DNA of 64,000 nt from NCBI RefSeq assembly GCF_026914185.1, contig NC_070572.1, positions 4,836,001 through 4,900,000 on the forward strand, read 5' to 3'. Position 1 is the stretch's first letter. Every line of letters starts with the position of its first letter. The notes below the pieces were generated by a model, which did no database searches, was not told the DNA's origin, and was given only the letters and a program-made list of their open reading frames with translations. This document shows positions 23,126 to 34,345 of this stretch, piece by piece. The stretch comes from Puccinia triticina (taxonomy: Eukaryota; Basidiomycota; Pucciniomycetes; Pucciniales; Pucciniaceae). A program made the translations under genes and the position numbers.

Positions 23126-24120
23126 TGTCAGCCTTAGAGATACATCAAGTATCCAAAAGACTGCAATAACTCAGTAAATAATAATAATTATTAAATTATT
23201 ATTGCAGAATCAGATTCCTCATCATAATTTAAGGGGGGTCACCCACTTGAAGTATCCCCTTATTCCTATTCCTTCATGTACTAAATGTATAAATAAGAAT
23301 TGGCCACAGAAAGCGCCCAAAAATAGTATTACATACAAAAAATTAGTAAAACAATTAAAGTACATAAAATTAAACTGTTGTACAATAATGAGTAATATTA
23401 CTCGTGTAAAAATACCCCGTGAAAGTATTATGTAGACTTCTACTGAAGCTCTTTCACATGACAATTGGTTATAAACATGTCATGTGACAGAGTCAGGGAA
23501 ATTAGTCTATTTTAATACAATTAAAATACCCACAGCCAAGCCCTTTTCACGGCTACAGCCCTGGATACTCCCATAGGGAGAAAAGGACTCAGTGTTTACG
23601 CCCACTGAAGTCCCCTCTATATAAATAGAGGCCTATTTGGCCCTCAGGAAAAGATCCCCCAGACCATTCACCGCCCATAAACTGTAAGTTTGCCGTGAAT
23701 ATTCTCCTCTGCTACTATTGTAGCCACTTTTCCTTTTAAACCATCCCCAGCACGTAAAATCCACTGGATTAAACCTTTAAATATCAAAAATCCCTTATTA
23801 GCATATTTACAAGCTTTATCCTTAAAAGTAGTTGCCGTAAGACCTCCGCCTCTGACAAGCAGCCAATCAGTTTAAGCGCTTACCACCTACTTTTTACGCC
23901 AAATTTATTCCCTGTAATTAATAATTATATATTATTAATTACATAATAATCCTCCTCTTTTTAAAAGAGTGTTTAAAAAACCCTTCCAGTGGCTAAATTA
24001 CCACGTAACAAGTTTAGTAATTTACATTACTAGTGTTTACATCAGCACAGTTATAGTGCTAGGGCCCAAAACCCTCAATTTTGACGGGTTTTTGCCCTAA
24101 GCTTCATAAACAGAGCTGTA
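23126..24120 (+). repeat. Gypsy-1 5' LTR
   Basis: About 995 bp, TGTCAGCC...GAGCTGTA (the usual terminal CA has lost the C). Contains an AT-rich palindrome near 23177-23205 and TATATAAATAG at 23618-23628, a plausible TATA box. A TGGGGGCC word starting at 24124 is a candidate primer-binding site. Confidence 0.93.
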
Positions 24121-24349
24121 ATTTGGGGGCCTCATTGTGTTTTTTTACCCAGAGTACCTGTCAAGGATAAAACTGATTTTTTCCTTATTTTTTAGCAATT
24201 TTCCCCATATTTTTGCCGTCAGAACTCCAGTTTTTACATAAAAAACCAATTAAAACCACTAAACAAGTACGCCTGTTTCCTTGTTTCTGACTTATTGCGC
24301 AATAGAGATAAAAACAGTAAAATACGTATAAAAAATACATAAAAACTAA

Positions 24350-25347
24350 ACAGTACAAAACATATCTTTTACGTTTTATCCTCTTTTCACCGCGAGTTTA
24401 GTGTCTGCTCCCGTGCCAGTTACTAAACCAGCCAACAACCACCTGGATACGACCAAATCAGCCAATCCGAAGACCGCGCCCGCAGACAAACCAGCAAAGA
24501 ACAGTGAACAAACAGCCTCGCTCCCGCCAGGTTTTTTCCTTAGTCCGTACCAAGAGAAACGTAGACCGCACCTGGCAACGTTGCCCGCCAGGATCATTGA
24601 GAAGCAGTTCAACCCGAAAGCCGCGGCACTCAAACTCCTTGAAGGTTTGTAAAATAGTCTAAAGATCCGTTGAGCATAACAAACCTCCTCTATTACAAAA
24701 AAAAAAAAAACTAACAACCACCTCCCCGAACATGGTCGGAACCAGATCAGGAAAGGACCACGCAGCGAACCCTCCCCCCACCAAAAGAGGTAGAAGAAGG
24801 GGAACAGCCCGAGGAGGACAAGCTCGAGGTCATAACCGAGGAACCCCCTCGAGGTTTGTAGATACCCCTTCAAAAGATACCGTAGCTAACGATTCAATAC
24901 TGACTTCCTTGGGTCCCAGTCCTGAACAAAGCCCAGGAGAACGCGGTGTCGATCTACAAAGCAACGAAGGCGGCGTATTTCAACGCCAAGAACTACGAGG
25001 AGATGGATCTCCTGAAATCCTACCTCGAACAGGCGATATCATCTTTCCGGGTGATAGAGAAATTTCTCCCCTGGAAGGAACTAATCACCAAGTATTCGGA
25101 CGGGTGGAACCCGTACACGGAGAGGAAACACATCAAAGTCCTCAAGAACAACAAGAAAGAGATAAAGGTAAACAAAGCAAAAGAACCGAAGAAACCTTAC
25201 AAGATCCCAAAGATCAACCGCTCCAAACCAAAAGCGTCAGGCTCAAAACCATACGAGCAAAAACCAAAGACCGGCGAGAACAAGTGGAAGGAGACATTCA
25301 GAATGGCTCGCGTTCTCATGGAAGTGAAAGACGCTATCGAGGAGTAG
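24350..25347 (+). CDS. Putative spliced accessory ORF overprinting gag (Gypsy-1)
   Basis: Two open blocks in frames other than gag. Block 1 (24350-24652) reads through ...LPARIIEKQFNP...LKLLEG. Block 2 (24902-25347) reads [54 protein letters not shown] and ends [15 protein letters not shown] donor at 24645 (GTTTGT) and acceptor at 24919 (CCCAG) join them in phase across 275 nt, giving a continuous helix-like sequence. Block 2 has aromatic and hydrophobic residues expected of a folded protein, whereas the gag frame over the same bases is low-complexity and hydrophilic. No ATG opens block 1, so an upstream exon would be needed; an acceptor-like TTTAG lies at 24397-24401. Function unknown. Confidence 0.45.
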
Positions 25348-28300
25348 ACCAGAACATTAACGAGCCTATCGCCTCATCTTCTTACTCACTTCATAATATC
25401 GAGCCCGTAGTATCAACTGAACTTGTCTTACTGTCCGCGAAAGAACCTATATTACCGTCTGCTAGCAAGTCCGTCTTATCGTCTGTCTCAAATGTCTCAA
25501 TGTCTAGCAAGCCTGTCGTATCGTCTGTTTCACAAGTTTCAAAGTCTGCTAATGCGCCTGCTTTACCGTCTATTGCACCTGTCTTACCATCTGCTAAAGA
25601 GCCAGTAACAAAGTCCTATCTACATGTTATTGAGAAACATAGTCTTGTAAATCCAAGCACCGCTGCCATAGTAGGAGAAAGCAATCACATTCCTAAACCA
25701 AAAACTAAGATAGTGCGCCAAGAAGTTCAACGCTTAGAAAAGCAGGAACACAGTGAGAAACAACCCAAAGAGGCAAAAGAAAGTAACAAACAAAAACTCG
25801 AGGAGCTTATTGACCCAAATGAGCCTCTAGCACAAGTGGAAGATTTTTTTAATCAAATTTTGATTAAAAACATTGAGCATATAGATAGTAAAATCAATGC
25901 AATCCACCTTAATGTACATGATAGCGCTTTTAAAATTAAAAACTTAGCAGAAAATGCGGTAGAAAGCGCTAAAGATATTAAAATTATTGTACCAGAGGTT
26001 AAGAAAACCACAGGAATCATACAACAAATAAGCAACATAAAATTAGGACTTGTAGACTATAATAATAAATTACAAAAAGTTACTACAGAAATACAGACAA
26101 ATGCTAAAGAAACTACAGTAATTGCCAAATTAAATGCAATACATACTGATATTAACAGATTGGATATTACCAGTAAATTAGACCAATTAAAAATAGATAG
26201 TGAGCATGAGTCAGAAAACCGTGAAACTCAAGATGAAAATATACTTGAGATAATGGACAAAGTTGATAAACTAGAACAACTTATTATACACAACAGTGAC
26301 AGTATGGCAGATGAAATCATCAAAATTAATAATAAGTTTGATGAAATGCAGAGTAAACTCATGGCCAGCATGGATAACATAGCACAAAAAATTGGCCACA
26401 ATACACAAATGCAACCTCAAACTCAGACACCATACAAACAAGGAATGAAAGATGTACCACCACATCAATCTAGTAATCCTTTCAGAAGAATGGCAGAGGA
26501 AGAAACACCCTTGAGAAAGGAGTACACAGTCCCACCAACACCATTCTTCAAAGAACAATCATATAATCCTAGTATCCAAACTATGAAAGACAACTCTAAA
26601 GATGTACCTAGAATTAAAGATTGGCCATCATTTAGAGGTGAAGGAGAATATGATCACTTGGACTTCATCAAAACAATTGATTTGTATCAAGAAGATTTTG
26701 AATTAAGTGATTCCTCAATTACTGGAAGACTTAACAGCCTCTTCAAAGGTTGTGCCAAGCGCTGGTTCACAGACCTACGCTCAGCAAATGGCAAACAATC
26801 TTGGGAATGGTGGAAAGAACAGATCAATAGCAAATGGGGAAGCCCAGCATGGCGCTTCAAAATTGAAAATAAATTTGATGAGAGCACATTTGATATTGAA
26901 AAAGACAATCCACTTAAATGGGTAATATCTCAGAAAGATAGGTTGAAAGCCATTTGGCCTAATTTAACAGGCAATGAAGTCCACCTGAGAATCCTTAAAA
27001 AATGTGGAGGAGATCTAGAGCATCCAAGTTTATTAAAGACACAGTTTTTCCAAAACTAAAAAAATCAAGATCAAGGGTTTCCCCTTACAATTAAACAAAA
27101 TGAAGAAAAAAAAAAACATGGGTTTCCCCATTAACAAAATATCAAAAAACAGTTGGTGGGTTTCCCCATCACAAAAAAGACACACAATTTCTCAACCCAG
27201 CCTTCCAACAGCGGCAAAGCCGTGCCCACAGGCTCAACACCCAGCCCGTGTCAAGTGCACGGGTCAAAAGTGATGGACGTGAAGGCCCCCGGTCCACAGC
27301 AAAGGCTGCAGACCCGTGGGGGGCCCACTCTTTGCCCCTCAGACTGCGCATGCGCAACAGCGGAGGGGTTGAGGACAACGGATAGCTGGAAGTGCAGCAT
27401 CTCCAATCTCCTGGGGATTCAACTCACTGCCAAACTATCCGCTTTTTGAGCTCTCCGCTCACAACCCCTGGACTCGAATTTCAACCTACTCTGGCCAGAA
27501 CGCCCGCTCCCCTCTACGCAAACGCCACGCCGCCGCCCCGTAACCGTAATGGATTCCTCAGCAACGGCGTCAGCCATTGAGAATTTCAGGATGCCTGTGT
27601 ACTCTCATCTCAACCCAACCCACCCCGCGGCCCTCGCAACTGTTACAATTACTTTGATCCCCTCACCACAGGTATCCCCAGGCACATGCAGTGTCTGCTG
27701 GAAGAAGAACGGCTACCATCGCAACATACGGCCCAGAGCATCCAAACAGGCCAATCAGCTTCGTCGGCCAGCCATCATCCCCACCCGCTCTTCCTCATCC
27801 CGCTCATGCCCCTGGCCGCGCCAGCGCCACAGCCTTCCAATCACGAACAAATCAACAGTCACCCAGGGGAACTTCAACATCCAAGATTGCATCTACCCAC
27901 ACGGCCTAACACCACCCTTACACCACATCCAAAAGCGACGGTTCAGGAAGCGGCTCAACAAACGGACAATTGAGACCGTCGAGAGAGCGGTGGAGAGACT
28001 ACTAGAGGAGGATGGCCGGGCGGGCCGAGTGATCATTGACATTGTCAACAACGTCTGCGATCTCAGCGACTCGGAGGGCGAGGATTACCAGCCTCCTCAA
28101 TCGGCAACCGTCGGATTCGGAAACCAGCCGCCTTCCAAGATTGTCTACAATAAGGCCCGGCCAAGTATCAGTCACACCAAACGCAGCTCCAGCCAACCAT
28201 TCGATCCACATGGCCACCACCATCAACAGCAGCGTCACGACAAGCGTGCCAAAGATTCGCGATCCCGTCAGCAGCATCCGCAGGACCTCGATCCAGATGG

Positions 28301-31091
28301 CTCGGCCCAGACAATCACCGTCGAGACGCCAATGGGAGAGTCGCTTGGCGCGCCCACGCCAGCCGGAGAGGAGTTTGAGGATAGAGGGGCGATGGACTAC
28401 AATGACAAGGGGAGCATTGACAGCGAACTCGTGGCGGAGATCGAGGCGGGCTTGATGGAGAGTGCGGCGGCGGAAGCGCGTGCGGCGGCCGGGCTGACGG
28501 GCCCTGAGGACAAGGAGGACAAGAACGACAGCGAAGACCTCTTCGGAGACGGCGATAACGATGACAATGATGAGAAAGAGGACGATGACAATTACAAGGA
28601 AGAAACAAACGAGATGGTGGAGGACAAGTAACGGATCAGACTGCTTCAGCGCGAGCTCAAGGACCTCGAGGCCGCCGTCAGCCGGAAGAAGGTCGAGACC
28701 GCAGGCGCGACTAACTTGATTGTCCGCAAACGGTTCGAAGAGGCTCCCAAGAAACTCAACCTTGAGCTTGAGTCCAAGAAGAACCAACTTACCTCGACCC
28801 ACGCCACCCTCGCGTACGCGGTCAACTTGCGCTTTGTCTTGGTCGCAATTGCTGTCCCGAGGTGATCCCGCACATCCAGCAAATATAAAATAGATAGTGG
28901 GGCCGTTCGCGGATCTCAATCACTAGGCTATTGTTTTAACTGGAAAGGCATGCAAGATGGCTTCAGATGGCGTCCATCTATCTTCAAGTTTGCAAATTTC
29001 TTCAATGGGAGTGTGTGGCGAAGAGTGGAGCTGACTAGCTAACTGTTTTTAACCCTCACTCTTGCTTTTCTTCCTCTCCAGAAGCGTCCCAACTTGAAGA
29101 AGCATTGGAAACTTCGCTTGCCAGGGAAATGAGTGACAAGAAGGTGAACTGGGACCCTGCCAACCAGCCAACCGCGTGTCCTTCATGAACACCATTTACC
29201 ATCTAAACTACCTTTTGAGTGCGTCCTATTTGTTTGCTTCCAATCAAAGGCCAACACCAGCCGCAAGCTTGTTCCCATCCATCAGAGGCAGCCAAACTGA
29301 ACCTCACAAAGTTAGCCGCTGCTCCTAAAGAGTCCTTCCAGTTATCCCTTACTTTGTTTCTTGTTGTTCAACCAAACAACTTGCTGTCAACAGTGGCAAA
29401 TATAATTTGGGAGGGATCAATGGCTTGGGTCAAGTACTTGCGGGTGTCATAATTGCTGAATCACAACTGCCTCATTAAATCTGAGCAAACAATTGTATTG
29501 GTGAATCATATCCTACAACATGAGAAACACTATAGTGATTCTTTTGTTTGTTTGATGTAATGAGAATTTCATTGCATAAGCCATTGGGATTGGGATACAT
29601 ACTCTTTTGCTCTTTCTTGGCGGGGTTTTTATGGTACTGCTAAATAAAAAATGAAGCCATTTGAATAGCATCAATTTTATATGGTAAATTTTCAGATTTG
29701 TGCAGGGAAGAACCTCCCTGTTTACAACATGTGGCAACTTTTCCCAGTAATTATACCAGGCACAAATGAGGACTTCTCATGGGCATTGAGAGAACTTTAG
29801 ATGTGGCTGTAAATCCCAAATTAACCCAGTCATCAAAACAACAACCCACACAAAATGATATACTAAATCCTAGGCTTAAGAAATCAAGTTTTTTTTTGCC
29901 AAAAGTTAAACTTTGTGGTGTGTAAATTGAAATCAATAGGGGTTGCAGACCCAAGGGGAAGTCCTCAAATATCATGTAGAAACTATCCAATTTTGTACAT
30001 AGTTTGTGCTGATAAATACCCACTTTTTGTTGTGATAGTTTGAAATCTGTTTGTTTTCTATCTCTTGTTGATTAGAGAAAAATTGTGGTTATTGCTGGTC
30101 AAATTTAATGGTCTACTACTCAGAGCCTGATTTTAAGACTTGCAAAAGTTATCAGTTAGCAGAATGTTGAACTGCACAATTACTAAGATTACAAGAAAAC
30201 AGAGGCCTGGGTGTTTTACCTTGGCTTTGCAGCGGCGGAGCCGCCTTGGCCTCTAGTGCCATTAAAAGTAGACTACCCTACAATGCAAGTACTGAAGATA
30301 TTGTTAATACTTTAGAGGACATAACTACACGTACACGCATTGGCAGAAGATATAAGCCTAAATATCAAGGAGACAAAACTGAGAAAACAGAAGAGAAAAA
30401 ACCATCCTCTTCAAGAGACCAGAGTTATCAGAAGGATAAGAAGTGCTACAACTGTGGTAAAATGGGCCACACTTCACCAAACTGCCCTCAACCAAAGAAA
30501 AACATTAATAATGTCGAAATAGAGGCAGAAGAGACAGCTGAAGAAAAGACCCAATCAGACACAGAGGAAACACATGATGATGGGTCATCAGTATCATCAG
30601 GGTCCTGTAATATGATCAACATAGACATAGAAGTGGCAGAAGCTGAAACAGAGCACAATTTACCACAAGCATGGCATCCTGGACAACCTATAGGAAATAT
30701 CCAGGAAGCCAGACTGATGAAAACCAAACCTACAAGAGGGAAAGGCTACACAGCTGGTAAAACCAACATTACACATATACTGTTTAATGGTAGAGAAGCA
30801 GAAATGTTACTAGACAGTGGTGCATATTGCTCAGTAGTACCTGAGACATACTTGAGAAAATTATGCCCAGACTACAAGGATATTCTTCTACCACTAGGAA
30901 AAGTAAGAATAAACAGTGCCAGTAGTACCATGAAAACAATAGGAGTATTTGAATGCCCCATAATAATTCCTCACCCAACAGGATCAGTCAGAATGACAGT
31001 AGAATTCATTGTAATAGAGGATGCAGTAAGTAAACACTTCATCCTAGGAAATGACTACTTAAATATCTATGGCTTTGACAAAAACCAATAG
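24732..31091 (+). CDS. gag-pro: Gypsy-1 gag-protease polyprotein, interrupted by a Helitron
   Basis: Starts ATG 24732 and runs to 27022, is interrupted by the Helitron, and resumes at 30257 in the same frame to TAG at 31089-31091; together 1042 codons. N-terminus is basic (RGRRRG), followed by Ser/Pro repeats ([10 protein letters not shown] type) around 25400-25620, a coiled-coil stretch about 25850-26400, a capsid-like region ([26 protein letters not shown]) at about 26620-27020, then past the insertion a CX2CX4HX4C zinc knuckle ([14 protein letters not shown], 30444-30485) and an aspartic protease with [11 protein letters not shown] (DSG at 30813). The reading frame stops in the insert at 27057-27059, so the product is truncated today. 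The last 23 bases overlap pol in the +1 frame. Confidence 0.9.
27690..28863 (+). pseudogene. TAF7: TAF7 (TFIID subunit 7) fragment captured by the Helitron
   Basis: TAF7 is a TFIID subunit of the general RNA polymerase II machinery. The best match is the end of the TAFII55 domain: [20 protein letters not shown] (near 27888-27950) followed by [20 protein letters not shown] and an acidic tail with long Asp/Glu runs to TAA at 28629-28631. The same frame continues past that TAA as [19 protein letters not shown] and a coiled-coil end to 28863, so either the stop is a lesion or a small intron was lost. The N-terminal half of the domain is not visible; frame changes around 27690-27880 suggest a truncated or decayed copy. 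Long minus-strand frames here are shadows. Confidence 0.75.
29189..30220. other. 3' part of Helitron, no gene seen
   Basis: AT-rich sequence with only short open frames. Confidence 0.4.
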
Positions 31092-34000
31092 CAGAGAAAG
31101 ATACTTCACTATTGGGAATGACAATAAAAAGAAGAAATTCCTATTTAAATCCAAAGAGCCTTTACCTGTGGAACAAGTAGAAATACAGGATGAAGAAAAA
31201 GAAAGATTTGGAAGAGAACAACTAGCAGAAGCTAATTTTAATGATAAACTGAGTGTAGATCAACTATTACAGTTACGCAACATGCTGTATAGGAACAAGA
31301 CAGCATTTGCATCAGATAAAGAACCACTAGGGGCAGTTATAGGCCACAAAGTGGACATTACATTGAACATTGAGCCCCCATACCCACCTTTGCTAAGGAG
31401 ACCAGCTTACCCAGAAAGCCCTAGAGCAAGAGAAGAGCTTGCAAAACACCTGGATGAGTTAGTAAGGCTCAATGTCCTTAGAAAAGTAGGGCATAATGAA
31501 GAGGTGGAAATAACTACACCAGTAATTATAACCTACCACAATGGTAAATCACGCATGGTTGGAGATTTCCGTGCATTGAACACCTACACAGTCCCAGATA
31601 GATATCCTATACCAAGGATACAAGAGAAACTGACAAATCTGGCCAAAGCAAAATACATTACAAGTATGGATGCTTTAAAAGGATTTCATCAGAATGTAGT
31701 AACAGAACGTGCAAGAAAATACCTGAGAATTATAACACATAAAGGTGTTTATGAATACCTCAGAATGCCTTTTGGAATTAAAAATGCCCCATCACATTTC
31801 CAAAGAATGATGAATACCATCTTCTGTGAAGAACTTGGATTGGGATGGCTAATTATATACATAGATGACATAATTATATGCTCTGAAACATGGGGAGACC
31901 ATATGAGCAGAATAGAACTAGTTCTAACAAAAATAATTAATGTTAACATGAAAATTTCACTAAAGAAATGTGCATTTGGATTTGCAGAAATTAAAGCACT
32001 AGGACATGTAGTTTCAGGACTAGCATTATGCATAGACCAGAATAAAGTAGCAGCAGTGTTACAGAAGCCAGCACCAACAAACAAAAAAGAAATGCAAAGC
32101 TTTCTTGGGTTTGCCAGCTACTACAGACAACACTTAGAAGGCTATGCAGCCATGGCTAGAAGCTTGTATGAGATAGCTTCCAATGATACTGCCTTTGAAA
32201 TGACCACAGAAAGACACATGGCATTTAATAGGATAAGAGAACACCTGACTAGAGCACCTCTACTATTAATGCCAGATTTTAAGAAACCTTTTGTGTTATA
32301 TGTTGATGCCTCAATGGAAGGACTAGGAGCAGCCCTCCATCAATTACAAATCATCAATGATAAACCAGTGGAAGGTCCCATTTGTTTCATATCCAGAAAA
32401 CTCAAGAAAACTGAAGCAAGATATGGAGCAAGCCAACTAGAATGCTTATGTTTAGTCTGGGCCCTAGAGAAACTCCACTACTATCTAGATGGAAGTGTAT
32501 TTGATGTCATCACAGACTGTATTGCACTAAAATCACTCATCAATATGAAAACCTCTAACAGACATATGCTTAGATGGCAGATATCCATCCAAGTGTACAG
32601 AGGTAACATGACAATAATTCATAAAGAAGGGAGATTGCATAAAAATGCAGATGGACTCTCTAGATGGTCCCTACCAAACACACCAGATAATCCAGCCTGG
32701 GCACCTGAAGACCCAGAGGAACTGCCAATTATGGGACTTAGCATTACTGAACTAGAAGATGAATTCTTTGACAAAATCAGAAATAGTTACAAACAAGACA
32801 AGAACTGTACATTACTAGTACAAATATTGTCCAAAACAGATTCAAAGGATGATGACCTGATTGCAGCACTAGATACAGCATGGAAGAAATCATACCAAGA
32901 AGGAAGATTTCACCTATTTGACGGTATCATCTACCATAGATCCAAACACACATGTGTACTAACAGTAATGGACAGAGTATTGATCAATACACTACTACAT
33001 GAATGCCATGACAGTACATCATCTGGCCATCTATCTTCAGACAGAACAGAAGACAGAGTAAGAAACCTAGCATGGTGGCCAACATGGCAACAAGATGTAG
33101 AAACATACTGCACTACATGTGAAAGATGCCAGAGAGCAAATAAAGCAACAGGCAAAAGGTTTGGACATATGATGAAAATAGAAGAACCCACTAGACCATG
33201 GGAAACAGTTAACATAGACTGGGTTACAGGATTACCACCTGGAGGAAAGAAAACTTATAATGCATGTCTAGTTATTGTAGACAGATTTAGTAAAACACCT
33301 ATATTCTTACCATGTCACAAAGATGATACAGCTATGGACACAGCTATAATGATTTGGCAACAAGTGATTTCATGGACAGGACTAATCAAAAATATCATCA
33401 GTGACAGAGATCCCAAGTTTACATCAGATCTATGGAGAGGACTGTACCGCCTATTTGGCACTAAACTCTCTTTCTCAACAGCCTACCATCCACAAACAGA
33501 TGGACTAGCAGAGAGAATGATTCAAACCTTGGAAGACATGCTAAGGAGATTCTGTGCCTATGGATTAGAATTTAAAGAATCTGATGGATTTACTCATGAC
33601 TGGGTCACATTATTACCAGCCCTAGAACTAGCCTACAGAACATCAACCCATGCATCAACAGGGAAAACACCAGCTATTTTAGAGAAAGGTTGGAACCCCA
33701 GACTACCACAAGACAGCCTGAAGAAGGACTTGGTAGAAGTACATCCCACAGCAGCAAGCTTTAAAAACATGCTGGACAAAGCCAGAAAACACGCCCAACA
33801 AAGCATGGATAATGCATTTGAATACAGCAGAGAAAAATGGGACAAAAAGCATAAAGTACCCAGCTTCAAAATAGGAGATTTACTATTAATATCAACTACA
33901 AACTTTACTAATATTAAAGGACCTAAGAAGCTTAGGAATGCATTTGTTGGCCCATTTGTAGTCAAGGCATTACATGGACCAAATGCAGTAGAAGTGGAAC

Positions 34001-34309
34001 TATATGGAGAATTAGAAAAGAAACATCCTACATTCCCAGTAAGCTTACTCAAACACTATAATGAATCAGATGCTGAATTATTCCCTTTACGCAAGGAAAT
34101 ACATGAAGCAGAAGTACCTCCACTTGAAGAGTCAGAGGAGAAGAAAATTCATAAGATCTTGAAAGACAAGAAGATCAGAGGAGAAAGATAAATTATATCT
34201 TGTAAGATACAGGAACCCAATTCATGAAGATGAATGGCTACCAGAAAAAGACATTAAAGATGCGGATAAATATCTAAGAAGATTCAAGAACTCTAAACAC
34301 AAAGATTAA
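31069..34309 (+). CDS. pol: Gypsy-1 pol: RT, RNase H, integrase, chromodomain
   Basis: ATG 31069 lies inside the end of gag-pro in the +1 frame; the frame runs to TAA at 34189-34191 (1040 aa). Reverse transcriptase has [14 protein letters not shown] and intact YIDD (residues 264-267); RNase H starts at YVDAS (D413) and ends in ADGLSRW; integrase has the HHCC finger ([11 protein letters not shown]...CTTCERC) and catalytic D717, D779 and E815 with the D35E spacing. After the stop, the other frame (34184-34309) continues with [20 protein letters not shown], a chromodomain, so a 1 nt indel near 34184 has cut it off. Chromodomains tether integration to modified histones in this lineage. Expression from gag could use +1 frameshifting or reinitiation, or the overlap could be a lesion. 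Confidence 0.93.
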
Positions 34310-34332
34310 ATTATTTCAGAATTTAACCTTTT

Positions 34333-34345
34333 TAGAGGGGGCGAG
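34333..34345 (+). promoter_or_regulatory. Polypurine tract of Gypsy-1
   Basis: AGAGGGGGCGAG directly abuts the 3' LTR start TGTCAGCC, as expected of the plus-strand primer. Confidence 0.75.

Larger units (their letters stand above)
27023..30256 (+). mobile_element. Non-autonomous Helitron with captured gene fragment
   Basis: Starts TCCAAGTT immediately after an A and ends GGCGGAGCCGCC (hairpin), TTGGCCTCTAG, immediately before a T: the classic Helitron layout (5'-TC, 3' hairpin plus CTRR, insertion between A and T, no target duplication). Taking it out rejoins the gag codon CA/T exactly and keeps the frame, which fixes both ends. No Rep/helicase is present in its 3234 bp. It carries a TAF7-like coding fragment at 27690-28863 and a further exon-like stretch at 29092-29188 after a CTCTCCAG acceptor. 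Confidence 0.9.

Noticed and set aside
23202..23464. Open frames repeated at 34422-34684
   Set aside because: They lie in the two Gypsy-1 LTRs and have no known domain; non-coding LTR sequence.
28002..28919. 305-residue minus-strand frame opposite the TAF7 fragment
   Set aside because: Shadow of a GC-rich coding region; the plus strand carries the recognisable TAF7 motifs.
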